64,000 nucleotides of DNA from assembly GCA_011033025.1 (NCBI GenBank), contig WFMF01000357.1, positions 1 through 64,000 on the forward strand, given 5' to 3'. This DNA comes from Beroe forskalii (Eukaryota; Ctenophora; Nuda; Beroida; Beroidae). Position numbers and translations under genes: made by a program. Below, in pieces: positions 23,731 through 35,345 of this stretch. Below the pieces are notes generated by a model. It was not told the DNA's origin and ran no database searches. It worked only from the letters and a program-made list of their open reading frames with translations. Position 1 is the first letter of the stretch; every line of letters starts with the position of its first letter.

Positions 23731-23739
23731 GAGTAACCT

Positions 23740-24052
23740 TTTTCTTAGCTACAAAAGGATTTTCGATCAGATAATTATTAAACTTTTTCTTATTATCCAT
23801 GTAATTACATCCTTCTATTTTATCAATGATTAAGTTTGAAACCTCCCAAAAGTTATGGTCAGAGCTCTCTTTACAATCATTCTTGAAACTTAGTAAGTTA
23901 GTTTTAAAATCATTAACATTCTCAGAATTCTTCACATAAACTGGTAATCTATTCCAATAGTTCCTTATACGTTCAGGGAGGAAAGCAGATCTCAGTTTAC
24001 AAATGTCCTTACTGGAATTACTATAAGCCTTAATCTTACTAATGATGTTGTG
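23740..24052 (-). mobile_element. LINE 3' fragment (same type as 160-2442)
   Basis: On the minus strand the frame reads DICKLRSAFLPERIRNYW then NRLPVYVKNSENVNDFK, clearly related to the C-terminus of the LINE at 2185-2442. It is truncated at both ends; the upstream cut at about 24052 abuts the CAGGGGG element. Confidence 0.8.
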
Positions 24053-24256
24053 ACCAGGGGGTCCTTTCCGAAACTTTACTTAAGTACGACTTAAGTTAAG
24101 TACCTACTTAAGTTACTTTTCATTTTGCATTTCCGAAACAAAACTTAGGTGTTTCCGAAAAAATGATTAAGTCATTTCCGAAACGCAACTTTTGTCACAA
24201 ATTTCGCTACTTAAGTCTGAAAATTCTTACTTAAGTCATTTCCGAAACCCCCCTTG
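24053..24256. mobile_element. ~200-bp MITE with TTTCCGAAAC repeats
   Basis: Bounded by CCAGGGGG and CCCCCCTTGG. Inside, TTTCCGAAA occurs five times and the palindrome ACTTAAGT or CTTAAG many times. The ends look like hAT-type CAGGGG termini; no TSD was found. Confidence 0.6.
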
Positions 24257-25339
24257 GTGTAGTAGCTAAAAACGTCAATTTTGAATCGAATGGTTATGAG
24301 ATCGATGCCAGTCACTGCCCACCTCGAATTTTGGAATTCTTTTTGCGAAAGGAATGGAACGGTACGGTGTTCGGGTGTTGCTGATCCAACTGTGATTTTA
24401 CCATGTGCCCCGTCATGATTTCATAGCTCTATCATGTGAAATTTCATGTCCTCACGTAACGTTATGCAACGTTTGACGTTTCATATCACGCACTATGAAA
24501 TAACGAAACGCCACTTATTTATTCATTACTTTCGCTACGCGCGCCGCGCATTTATTCAATAAGTGTTTCACGCAGAAAAAAGGAAGTCTTGCGGAGGTTA
24601 GCTTGTGTGCAAAGCAATTAATGTCATCAGTGAGTGTGTTGCGCGCGTCGCGCGCAACACAACTTAGAACACTAAGTGCGGTATGGTATGGCCTGAAATG
24701 AGTCGGGCTTGACACCAGTCAGTCTTGACTGTCGCACTATGGCATGTGTGGCTCCTAACTCAAATAAGAAAGGCAATTATTTTGCCCTAACCAGGACCCT
24801 GGTTACGCGCACGGAGTGCGCGGCGCGGCAAGCGCTAAACCAGGGCCCTATTTCTCACCAACAGTTGGTCGTTTTGACTGATCGATTTGAACCGTCAAAA
24901 CGACCATCCAGGAAAATGGCGCCGCGCTACGTTCATAATATTTTTCTCAGCATTCATCCAGAAATTGACCAATTTTGTCAGAACTGGATAGCCGGTTTCA
25001 TATGAAGTACCAGCAAAGCACTTCATACACTGTTCCTTCTTGCTTTCACAGTTTATGCCTTTAAATTCAATTTAGAATCACATCATATTCCTTTTGCTCA
25101 TGAATGAAACATATTTGTGAAACTTGACTTAAAAATATGAACATTTCCTCTGCCGTCAGAATCTAAAATTGACATTTTCATACAAAAAATTCCTCTCAAA
25201 CCACCAAAAATTTCCTCTCAAAATCAATTTCCTCCGAGTCAGACTCACGGACTCGCGTGTTTCTGGATGTGGGCATTCAGAAATATCATCATCACAAAAT
25301 TCGTGAGTTTCATTGAGTTTAAGTTTCAGAAGAGGCTTC
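24257..25339. other. Stretch without recognised exon
   Basis: The missing 3' exons of the TMPPE-like gene were sought here and not found. Repeats seen: TTGCGCGCGTCGCGCGCAA palindrome (24638-24660) and a segment ACCAGGACCCTGGTTACGCG (24790-24845) related to 34010-34070. Confidence 0.5.
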
Positions 25340-25439
25340 ATAATTTTAATACCCAGTTATCAGTTTCCCATAGTTGTTTAATTGGATAAATCTCATATTT
25401 CTTAGTAAGGTTACTAGTATGAACCTCAACCCCACTCAC

Positions 25440-26186
25440 CAGTACAATAGAAAGTTCCGTATTGTGACTCCAGGTTTTTAGGTTCCTGACAGCATTCTTC
25501 AGATTCTTGACGGAACTATCGACAAGATCACCGCTAATCACGACCAGATCGGGGTTAAGAGAGTTCACCTCTTCGACCAGCCAGTCAACGTAAGATTTAC
25601 CAGTGGTCGGGCCCACGTGAATGTCTGACAAGTGAACGATGTGGAGTTGGTTGAACGAAGGGTCGAGTCCTAGGATCGGAACATGGATTTTGCTGTGCTG
25701 TGGCGGTAGAACAGTGTTTACAAAGGACACAAGAGTCAAGATTATCGCACAGATGGGCACAGAGTTTAACTTGAATTTCTGATATTTAATACTGATGAGA
25801 ACGGTAAAGGGGACAAAGAAAAACGTTCCAATATCCCCAAGCAGAGTTCCAAGTATCATGAAGAGATGAAGAGAAAACCCTAGAAACGCGACAATTGTAA
25901 GGAGGGAGGGGTTATCATAGACGAAGATATACTGAGCAAAGAAAGAGAAGTGTGTCAGTCCGATGACAACACACGTCGGCTTCCTCCAGAGCAGTGAGAC
26001 TGAGTAGGTCTTGTACAGATACAAACTCCCGTACGAAAGGACGGTCTGGAGCACTGTCATCAGCTGAAGCCTCCGGAGTTTGTGTTTGTACCAGGGATCG
26101 TTGAAGTGGATGTGGAGTTGGATACACAGGAGGATGAGGAGAATAAGTCCGGTCCCCTTAGCTACTGTCCTCATTGTACCTGACAT
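25440..26186 (-). CDS. TMPPE: TMPPE-like transmembrane metallophosphoesterase, first coding exon (partial)
   Basis: Encodes the N-terminal 249 residues of a membrane protein with a calcineurin-type metallophosphoesterase domain, resembling vertebrate TMPPE (about 450 residues). Hydrophobic helices lie near residues 11-26, 41-58, 70-90, 94-115, 118-135 and 142-161. The phosphoesterase begins at HLSDIHVGP (D188, H190, metal ligands) and continues with GDLVD (219-223). The frame then meets a good donor, CTG|GTGAGTG, at 25440/25439, exactly before the GNHE block expected in the family, so the exon ends in phase 0 there. The rest of the domain (GNH, GHTH) was not found in the 25 kb downstream, which is mostly transposons. 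The start is the first Met after an AG-like site; a second Met is at residue 5. The substrate is unknown. Confidence 0.82.
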
Positions 26187-26878
26187 GGTCCTAGGGAAAT
26201 GTCAGAAATTATTATTCCTTGAGATATCATTTAAGTGCCAATTTAGGATAGACATAAATAATTCAGTATCTGGGACTGTAATGTAATTTGGATTTAAAAC
26301 CCGGACAGGTAATAATAATCACATTCCTTTCCATGAAATACATCGAGCTAAGAAATCATTCAATGAATGAAATTCATTACAGCAATAGGTGCAGAGTATG
26401 TTGTTTGAGTCTGACCTGCAAATACCAATTTTATTTTTGCGATAAGGAACTCAATCAGAAAGGTAAAACCTAGTTTCAAAAGTAAAGTAGGAATCATGTA
26501 ATTTGTCTTGAAATAATTGTAAAATGTATGCAGTATATTTACAGACCATTGATAACAGAATCATATCAGTATTCTGGTGAAGTGGCAAGGAAACAACAGC
26601 TTACAACACAGCAAAAAATAAAATGCTTGGTAAGTGTACTGTAGTCTAGAAGCTAGATCTATAAATGTAAGGCATCAGACAAAATAGAATTATGGCGGCA
26701 ATCAATCGAAGTCTAGGAAACTACTTTCAATTGGATTATAATTCAAATGAAACCAAAATTGAAAGTAGTTATGATCTACGACTTTTACTAACTTGCAAGG
26801 ACATTACAGCTTAAAAACATTAAAAGTTTGCAGTGCTTTTAAACATTAAAATCCAAACATTCATATACAGTAATCAAT
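26187..26878. other. Spacer between the TMPPE-like and CLASRP genes
   Basis: AT-rich. It contains the 3' flank of CLASRP. On the minus strand AATAAA occurs in AAAAATAAAATT near 26427-26440 and could be a polyadenylation signal. A perfect 14-bp inverted repeat is listed separately. Confidence 0.45.
26719..26770. repeat. Perfect 14-bp stem hairpin in CLASRP 3' region
   Basis: AACTACTTTCAATT (26719-26732) and AATTGAAAGTAGTT (26757-26770) around a 24-base loop, 110-160 bases after the CLASRP stop. It could be a 3' UTR structure or a tiny MITE remnant. Confidence 0.6.
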
Positions 26879-29800
26879 TCAACAGTATTCATTCCGATAG
26901 TTTTGATATGACTGTGAACCATTATCATGATACTCCTTGAATGTGCTATGAGCAGAATTATGCTGAGTCCTATCTTCACCAAATCTAGAGGAGCCTCTAC
27001 TGTCCCTGATAGGCTCATTGTCATGCTGATGATGGTCACGGTTCCGAGTATTTGAATTCGAAGACTCCTTTCGTGAGTCTGGTGCAGTTCTATTTCTATG
27101 GTCACTATAGTCAGCACCTCCGGAGCTACGATCAGTTCTGAGGTCTGAATTTGGTCTGAGAGATCTATATTCACTGTGTTCAGTATTCCTATCATAAGAC
27201 CTGCTATGGTTCGTTTTATCGTCCCGTGATCCACTCCGACCATCGTTAGGTCTTTGTGAAGGTCTATCATCACGACTAGATCGCCTGTTGTCATCCCCAT
27301 GACTAGTTCGCCTATTGTCATCTCCATATCTTCTATCATAAGAATACTCTGATTTCATCCTCACATTCTCATTATTATATTCACATTTCCTGCTTGTCTC
27401 GCCTGATCTCCTTCGTGCATGTTCCCTCCTTCTACTATCAGATCCTGCATGCTTTTCAGGTGACCTGTGTGCACGTGATCTGTTTCTATCATACGACTTA
27501 GACCTCTCTCTTTTTGAGTTAGATCTGTTTCTATGGCTATTTTTTGCATCTTCATCCCCATCATATTCGGGAACAAGGCTTATCTTACCACCACTTTTGG
27601 ATACAGAGGGGGATTGATCAGGTCTTGATCTTTTAGGACTCCTTTGTTCATGTGAGGATCTAGAATGACGTATCTCGGATCTTGAACGAGATCGAGATTT
27701 TGGTTTTTCAGCACTGGGAGATGATTCTTCGTTCTTTGAAGCCTTTTCTTCAGCCTTCTTGCGGAGATACTCCTTTTCTTCCTCTTCTCTCCTCTTCCAA
27801 TACCCCTCTTCTTCTTTCTCCCACAGCTGTCTTTTCAAAACTCGAAGCTCTTCAGCCCGTTCATAGGCTTCTTGTTCTTTTGCTTCAGCAACAGCCATCT
27901 CTTTCTTCTTTTCGTCCCGTTGGCGTTTTTTCAGTTGACTTTGCAATTTGAGTTTCAAACGTTCATGAGGTTTCATTGCTTTTAAGGAATCAGATTTCAT
28001 AGAACAGCCAGATTGAGCTTGATTTGAACCAGAAGATAATCTGGCATCCATAACTTTGTTTGAATCATCTACCCTTCTTGGGGAGGGGTAGCCAGTCTTT
28101 TTCAACTCATTTGACCTGCACACTTTATGATTTTCTTCAGATGAGGATGAAGATCGATGTCTCCTGGAACTACTTGATTTCGACCTAGATCTACTTCTTG
28201 ACTGCTCTCTTCTATGATATGCAGATCTTTCACAAGATGATCTGTCTTTGGATGATTGACCAGAATTGTCAACTTGTCTTTCAAAATCATCATCGGTATT
28301 ACATTTCAAATCAGTACCAGAACTTTCAAAATCAAAGTTGTCAGCAGATGTTGCCAAGAGCTGCTTTCTTGTAGCAGCTAGATTAGCAAGACCAGAACTA
28401 GATATTTTTGGCTGTAAAAAATTAGGAAGTATATTTTTCGGTGCTTGTTTAGCAGTTTTTACATTCTTGTATGTGTTCGACCTTGATGAAGATATTTCAA
28501 TATTTTGAACAGTTTTTTCTTCATCAGATGAGCTATCAGACTTTTCATGTCGTTTTGAAGTCCTCTTACTCTGGTGTTTTCTATGTGGATCATCTACTCG
28601 CATGTAAGGAGGAACATCTTTGGTCTTTCTTCGTTCTTCTTTTTCTTTTCTTCGTTCTGTCTTGCTAAGTTTAGCAGCACGTTCAGCTCTGTTCTGCTCT
28701 TCTTTAATTTCATACTCTCTTGTCTCAGCCTCAACTCTATCTTCAATATGCAGTCTAGTGAAGTCAGGTGTTGCATATTTTTCAGCAGCAATCTCATTCA
28801 GTTTAGTTTTGTGATCTTCATCCAGATCCCGAACATCAAATGTGATGTCCAAGTCAGGTTCCTGAGAAAAAGGAAATAATTTAATTTGGATAAATAAATA
28901 TCTAGACAATATACTAAGACTAACTTACAAGATACCTACTTCATACTCAATGAGTATCATAATTCATAGCATTATGATGATTGATGATTATATGATTGTA
29001 TGACCACAAAATCTTCAAAGTGAACTTCCATTATATGCTGAAAAATACATCAACAGTAGGTAGGGACTAGGAAGCCATGTGTGTAAGTTTATTATTTAAG
29101 AGAATTCCGAGAAGCTGGAAAGGAGAGTCTTGGGCCTTGACCCCTCTTGGTCCAAAAACGTGCTGTGACATGGATAGATGGATGGGTCAAGGGGCAAAAA
29201 AATCCACCTAATACATAAGAATATTAGCACTAAATATTCAAAAGTATGAGATTATCTTACTGACATCTATCTCATGTCAGTTATGTTAATAACATAGCTG
29301 CAAACAGTTGAAAGTACTTTACATTTGGTCTGTATACAGAAATATTCTTTAAATTGTGATAAATTTCACAACTATTGAATTGTGACACTCTTGCGGTGAG
29401 TGTAGTTTCTTTCTTGAGGGCAATGCCAGTTCATCTTATTCATTTTTTATGGACTGTTTTGGTAACCAATTTACCATGGGCCATATTTTTTAGAAATTGT
29501 AATAAGGTTCCATTGAAATTATTTGGTTGCCAAGTGCTACAAACTCTTAAGGTTTAAAAATGAAGGTAAGGCCCATTTTTGTATTTCTCAAAGCATTAGT
29601 GCATTCAACTCACTAGATACTACTATAGTATACTTCATTTTTACTTAAATCAGCAATCAAAATTGTATTTAATCATTGTACTAATCAACCAAAAGGCAAA
29701 GCCCATTAGACTTTGTAATCATATGCTTTGATCAAGCCCCAGAACCATGTGACCATGTTTCTCAATTCCATAAGGTAAATCAATAGTATACATACAGTAA

Positions 29801-31449
29801 CTAAAAAATCTTTATCTGTATCATCACCACTTCCTTCTTCATCACTCAGATATGTCCCTGATGATTCATAGTTGAACCCTATCTTTGATCCACCAATTGG
29901 AGTGGTCTTTGATCCTTTCTTTGGTGTCACTATCTTTTCGTCTTCAGCTATCTGTTCAAGACACTCTTCTTCACCAAGAGATACCTGGGAATATGATATT
30001 ATCTATCCTTATTTTAAGTGCAAAAAATAAGTTCTATGCATAAGTTCTATGCATAACAATCACACTCAAGCAGCAAAAAAGTCCATTAATCAACAGAGTA
30101 ACAGAAACTGACAGAAAAAGCTTTCTACAAAAAGGAAATATTGAGTTTGAGGCTTTAAGAGTGGAAAGTTTCAATGCAATACAACCTGTATTTAATTTTC
30201 AATCAAGTCATCACACATTAATTTGATCCCTCTCCAATAGGTAATAGGGTGACCATTAACTTTTTATAATGGTACTATTCTCAATTTAAAAGTTGTTCAT
30301 TCTTTCATTTAATGTCAAAAATTTTCCTGGTATATGTGGAAGCACCAAATTTAGTTGAGCCTTTCTAATAGAACTTTCTCTATCTGAGATAGTAGTATAT
30401 AACATATTCACCACTATTGCCAGAACAATCTTTGAAGTGAAGTAGGTATGTAGTATAGTAGCATACATTGAATACACAATTACTGATTAATGATTTGAAA
30501 TTAAACTCTACTCCCACCAAAAATGTCATAAATAGTAGAGCGGCATCTGTATCATAGGGACCATGGCAACGACTTGACATGATCTGTTATTATAAATAGA
30601 GGAAACTTTTTGTGCGGTAGGAATCAGGAGTATGAAGAGCAGTTTCATCATAAACAGAAACTTATTTTAATTCCTTCCCAGCCACAATAAAAAAAGGTGA
30701 GAAAATATCTATAGCCTAAACAGCACCATAATACTGTCAATGAACTGGGCCAACATGTACTTGAGCTGTCTATTAACTTGATTGTGGACTATTCTAGTAT
30801 AGAAATTTTCCAAAGCATGACCTTAGTATATTGACTATGGCCTAATCTATACTTAGCACAAGCATAAGACCATTATAACTGACAATATGATATCCACCAT
30901 TAGCCATCTAATGCAATTTATTTCAAGGTGTTAAACATGAGTAACCCATAGCACTTAAAATTCCCTAAACAAAAAAAGGTTTTGTATTCATAGCAGGAAG
31001 GTTAACTGGATCTTGAGTTCTGTCACCATATATCATCAAGTTGCTTGACAAACAAACACACAGACGGACAATCCCACCAAATCATTAGTTGCAAGGGTTC
31101 TCCATCTCTCATATTGACATTTCTGATCAATAACAGCAGTCTCAGAGGGTTCTGTAGTTATTGTCATGTTCCCTGGTTCAACTATGACATCCAAATTTGC
31201 TCTTACATCAAATCGGTCAATCAAATTTGTCTTGTCACCTTGCCATGGCATAAGATCAGAAGCTGCTGCTTCGATTTCAGCAGCTTCTTCCTCAATATAT
31301 ATTTGACAAGGTATACCCTGAACCCTCAAAAACTGTGTTGGATCTGCTTTGATCTGGTGATAATACATTCGCCGTCTTTCAGAGCGCTTTCTGTAATCAA
31401 CCATCATGCCCCTTATCTTCTTTTCCTGTCTCCTTGCCTCATGCCACAT
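26879..31449 (-). CDS. CLASRP: CLASRP-like SR-rich splicing regulator (three coding exons)
   Basis: A nuclear SR-related protein; the vertebrate homologue binds CLK4 and affects alternative splicing. Coding exons (minus strand) are 31449-31078, 29984-29802 and 28861-26879, all joined in phase 0, for 845 residues (human about 674). Exon 1 starts MWHEARRQEKKIRGMMVDY, as in the family, and holds the DRY_EERY domain with IDRFDVRANLD (77-87) and CQYERWR (111-117). Exon 2 is acidic (YLSDEEGSGDD). Exon 3 has the DLDITFDVRDLDED block, RS-rich stretches, a charged coiled coil from MKPHERLKLKLQSQLKKR (about 480-570) and a long Arg/Ser/Asp tail ending NYRNEYC. Donors TTG|GTGGGA and TTA|GTTACT; acceptors CCCAG|GTATC and CTCAG|GAACC. 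A TTGAG just before the ATG may be an acceptor for a 5' UTR intron. Confidence 0.93.
28862..29801 (-). other. CLASRP intron 2
   Basis: 940 bp, GT-AG, AT-rich, no recognised repeat or nested gene. Confidence 0.8.
29985..31077 (-). other. CLASRP intron 1
   Basis: 1093 bp, GT-AG, AT-rich, nothing else recognised. The donor extends G|GTGGGATTG. Confidence 0.8.
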
Positions 31450-31456
31450 CCTCAAC

Positions 31457-31545
31457 AAATGATAACTGAATTTGGTTACATTCAATTGAGGTAAATTGAA
31501 CACGTGATAACTAAAATTGGTTACATTCAATTGAGGTAAATTAAT
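31457..31545. repeat. 42-bp tandem duplication upstream of CLASRP ATG
   Basis: TGATAACT(G/A)AATTTGGTTACATTC with AATTGAGGTAAATT occurs twice in a row, immediately upstream of the CLASRP start codon (minus-strand gene). It could be 5' UTR, intron or promoter DNA. Confidence 0.7.
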
Positions 31546-32144
31546 TGCCAAACAAACACTATGATTTCAACAACAATAAGAAGCACTGGTCCTATGATAT
31601 ACTGCAAAGCCATTAATTTTCGTGTGGCATTAATTTTCACACATTTACAGTATTTGGAAAAGAAAATCCACGAAAATATCAGATGTGAAGTTAATTTTAA
31701 ATTTTTGGAGCTTAATGTATATCTGTGTATTTCTTGAGTCGAATTTTTATAGACCATTGTTAGTAGGTATAGCAGAGAGCAAACAGCTTCATTTGCCGTT
31801 ATTCCCTCTTAAATATTTGATATATTGGATCATCATCAAGGCATTATTTTTCAACTCAGAGTCTCATTAGAAACATTAAACCCTCAACTAAGATCGCAGT
31901 ATCATTTATGAATGACATGCTGCAATGTCCGACACCTAGAGACACATTTAAGTAAACAGACAAACAAGACACCTCATTACTGGGCTTTTGCCTTTGTACA
32001 ATCAGGGGCTATCAAGGTGTACAGCAATTAGCACAATTGATAAATGGCGATGTACAAGACTACAAGCAATGGTTTTGAAATGCATGAAAATTAAAACCGT
32101 GAAATTAGTATGTTTCTAAAGAAACGCGAAAAATAGCCTTAGGG
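31546..32144. other. Intergenic DNA, possible CLASRP/aladin promoter region
   Basis: AT-rich sequence between two divergent genes. No TATA box or N-terminal aladin exon could be identified. Confidence 0.4.
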
Positions 32145-32305
32145 GAGTGGTGTCAGCTGTAGAGCAGAGAGCTGTCCAAGAGTTATTATTGTGTTCACTG
32201 GACAATAGCAGAGTCAGTTAGCTGAGTAAGATTGGTGTCAGTCAGAGAAGAGTGGTGTCAACCAGAGAATACAAGAGTGGTGTCAGCTGAGGAAGAATGG
32301 GGTCA

Positions 32306-32526
32306 GTCTCCCATATAAACGGGAGCCTTTATTATCTATGACAATGACGTCACTCAGAAAAATATAATTAAGTGCACCTAGCACTTTAAGGACTTGAGTT
32401 AGGGTCAGGATTTGTTAGGGTTAGGATTAAGGTTAGGGTTTTGGTTAGGGCTATGGTTAGGTTTAGGATACAGAAAAATTGACCTTTAGATATGTGACAT
32501 CACTCAGAGCCGTTTATATGGGAGAC
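32306..32526. mobile_element. GTCTCCC MITE, intact copy
   Basis: 221 bp, reverse orientation to 5709-5941. TIRs GTCTCCCATATAAACGG / CGTTTATATGGGAGAC. The left end has TGACGTCA; the right-end site has decayed to TGACATCA. The middle is GGTTAGGGTTTTGG-like. Confidence 0.85.
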
Positions 32527-32639
32527 GTACCAAGATTTTTTTATCTAGATGGTTTTACTTCTATTCCAACAGCTGTAACAGCCAATGACAGGAATTGAAG
32601 GATTCAAGTGTAATCAAGCCAGTGACGGTTAAGGAAGTG

Positions 32640-32842
32640 TAATCCATACTTTTGTCCCCGAGACTTACTGCAATGGGCAGCTCCTCATTTAACCTCTCGT
32701 ACAGTTTCCTGCATCGGCTGAGTGAACCATGTGGCTGCTTAGGTGAGAGTTCTCACCCTTAGCACGATAGGCAAGGCCGGGAATCGAACCACCAACCTCT
32801 CGATTGAAAGCATGACACCCTAAACCACTGCGCTACCTGGCC
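32640..32842 (-). mobile_element. tRNA-derived SINE
   Basis: On the minus strand the sequence begins GGCCAGGTAGCGCAGTGG, with a pol III A box (TAGCGCAGTGG, 32835-32825) and B box (GGTTCGATTCC, 32790-32780). The cloverleaf-like head is followed by a non-tRNA body (GTGAGAACTCTCACC and onward). The 3' limit near 32640 is a guess. It is not a functional tRNA: no clean acceptor stem closes it. Confidence 0.8.
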
Positions 32843-33140
32843 ACAATGGTTACAGCCAGAGAGGAGTACTGTCAGCCGGAAAATAATGGTGTCAGTTGGA
32901 GAAGAGTGGTGTCAGTCGACAGTTGGGGAATTTAATTTTGGTGTCAGCCAAGGAAGAGAGGTGTCAGAGAGGGTGTCAGAGAGGGTGTCAGTCAGTGAAG
33001 AGTGGTGTCAGTCAGAGAATAGAAGAGTGGTATCAGTAGGAGAATAAAAGAGTGGATTCAGTCGAGGATAATTGGTCTCAGCTGGAGAGGAGTAGAGTCA
33101 GTCAGAAAAGAGAGGTGTCAGTTGGAGAACTAGTGAGGAG

Positions 33141-33703
33141 TGAGGAGGGGAATTAATGAGGAGAGAGGGGAAGTTGTGAAAGACATAAGGAGGTTAGGGG
33201 TAGTGAGGTGAGGTGGAGAAACAAGGGGAGTAGCTGGGAGGAATTGAGGTGGGATAAGTATTGAGGCAATATGAAAATTATAGACAGTTGAAAACCAAAC
33301 ACAAAACAAATCGAACATAAAACAATTTTTCCAAAACTGCTTGCAAATTTAAATAAATACATAAATAAATAATTTATGGTATTCAACCATCACACATTTG
33401 TTCCATAAAAGTCGATCACTTACATCAAGGCCTTATTATTTAGACTGAAAATAGACTTAAAGACCTGTGAAATTGCTTTAATGTGTCAATGAATCAAATT
33501 TGAGTGTTGTCAATATTCACTATTTTCAGTCTATTTTGGTAGCCAAAAATAACAAAGACACTCACAAACCACCTCAGTCGACTTAGAGTTACTCAATACA
33601 ATCATTTAAGACACTTTTCCCCAAACATTTTATAGAAACTTTCACAGATTTTTTTGCATTTGCAATCATTTTTGGAAAATAAAAATCGATGCTGTATTAT
33701 TAT
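33141..33703. other. AT-rich spacer, no gene seen
   Basis: Includes a purine-rich run (GAGGAGTGAGGAGGGG, 33133-33245) continuing the minisatellite composition. No exon with splice support. Confidence 0.5.
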
Positions 33704-33879
33704 TTTCTGAATTTTGAATCACATCAGAATAATTCAAAAATGAAAACTAAATTATTCAGTCGGTGGTATTAGTAAATGCAAAGCAAACGCAATGGCATGG
33801 CACGCACATTTTAATTTTGAAGATCCTTGACTCCTTGAGTGCAATCACTAAAAGTCAAAGACATTTTGCGTTTTCTCTG

Positions 33880-34250
33880 AACACCCGCGCTTCCTAAGCC
33901 CGCATAGGTGTGCACAACGATAACAAGGGTATACGTATTTAGCAATGCACGCGCTTGCGCGCGCGAAATAGGTCCTACAACGCAGGACATGGACAAAGGG
34001 TTGCCTTAACCAAGACCCTGGTCACGCACACGCAGTACGCGGCACGGCGCGGCACTGCACTGGTTACAGGTTAGGGGAAGACAGTTTGGGGGAATAAGTA
34101 CGCGCGGCGCATACACATACCTTTCTTAGCCAGCATAGGTTAGGTGTGCGTATGTGCCGCATGCTTATTGCTTTCCTGCGTTGGAGCGCCGCGCGAGTCA
34201 CACACAGATATACGTACGTGTACTTAGCAAACATACACATCTAATATGCG
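33880..34250. repeat. GC-rich dispersed palindromic repeats
   Basis: Contains the inverted form of a repeat that elsewhere reads TTTGCTAAACACGTATATCCCTG and ends CACCTATGCGGGCTTAGGAA. Relatives at 42465-42560, 42608-42670, 42785-42855 and 5380-5480. The 34010-34070 part resembles 24790-24845. Confidence 0.55.
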
Positions 34251-34390
34251 GGTTAAAAGTATTTACTGATTGGTTGATTATTATTTATAATTGACTAATT
34301 GTGTTTGACCATTTTATTATTCGTTAAGCACATACTGTGTTTATTTGGAATTGATTTATGAACTTCCTGCATGCCACCACAAAATGAAAA

Positions 34391-34831
34391 ATGATTATAC
34401 CTCAAATTTTCTATCCGTTTCTCGTGAGTCATTTTGATAACTGCATCAAGTTTCCTCTTGTTTCAAGGAATTGTTCTAGGTACTTTACTACAAACGTTAT
34501 GGATTTTGTTCATGGACATTGTCTTCGTTTTCAGGACTTTTCTTTCTCAGTTTTAAAATATGATAAGTCTCTTGAAGTACCTATCTGTCTAGAGTGTGGG
34601 ACCCTTCCTGATTCAGTGTTTCATAAACTGTTCGAATGTGATGTGTATGATGACAATGTTTTGAAACTGCGATCAAAACTCATTGAACTGCAATCATGGG
34701 GTGTAAACTTCCATTTGAAACTTATTTTCAGTAAAGACACTGAAATTAAATATTTGTTCAATTCACTAGTGCAGCAAATATGTTCACAATCAATATTTGA
34801 TGACAATTTTCTATGCATTCAGGAATATTGA
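34391..34831 (+). mobile_element. LINE C-terminal fragment with zinc knuckle
   Basis: A 146-codon open frame ending in a stop, with ICLECGTLPDSVFHKLFECDVY, the C-x2-C...H-x4-C pattern found after the reverse transcriptase in many LINEs. The 3' flank runs to about 35126. Copy 2 of the segmental duplication lacks it from the codons after SHFD onward (42980-43055). Confidence 0.65.
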
Positions 34832-35139
34832 AGCATGTTTTATGATAAATGATTTAAGAAGAAGATGTATTTAGATAACTTTTTTTACTAATTTATTTAT
34901 TTATTAATTAGGGTTTCTCAATGATGCGTTAGCTTAAACAATTAATATGCTTAGCTCTTCAATTTCCATGTAAGTTCCTAAGGTTGAATCTTGATTCGTT
35001 ACATTTTTAATGGGCCATCTATTTTCATTTTATTGTTCATTTATTCAGCTTGATGATGTTTTGTTAAAGTATATTTGTGCATTGGGCTCGCAATTAGGAG
35101 CGTATTAGATATATTAATTAATTAATTTCTGTTGTACAT

Positions 35140-35345
35140 TCCCCCTAAACAGTTGAAACGTTTCAAAAAGCATAAAACTAAATGAAAATGGCTTTCTACG
35201 AACAACTATAGGGTCAAATGTTGGTATGTCCAAAGTGTGTTTCTCAACACAACCCCAGATTATGGTGGGGTGTGACGGGTGTGTGTGTGCACATACACTT
35301 TGCCAAGCAACATGTACAGTGTATTCCAAATTGATGATTAAAAAT
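35140..35345. repeat. Dispersed repeat with inverted copy at the aladin 3' end
   Basis: GTTGAAACGTTTCAAAAAGC through CAACACAACCCCAGATTATGG. Copies: 43249-43410 (same orientation, in the duplicated segment) and 55365-55440 (inverted, just after the aladin stop). Confidence 0.7.

Larger units (their letters stand above)
32145..33140. repeat. GTGTCAGTCAGAGAAGAGTG minisatellite, broken by two insertions
   Basis: Degenerate units of 20-30 bp (GTGTCAG plus AGAGAAGAGTG) fill 32145-32300 and 32850-33140. A MITE (32306-32526) and a SINE (about 32640-32842) occupy the gap. Confidence 0.75.

Noticed and set aside
31045..31494. A 149-codon plus-strand frame
   Set aside because: It is the antisense of CLASRP exon 1, which has clear homology and splice sites on the minus strand.
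32760..32842. A functional tRNA gene
   Set aside because: A and B boxes are present, but the acceptor stem does not close and a non-tRNA body follows, as in SINEs.
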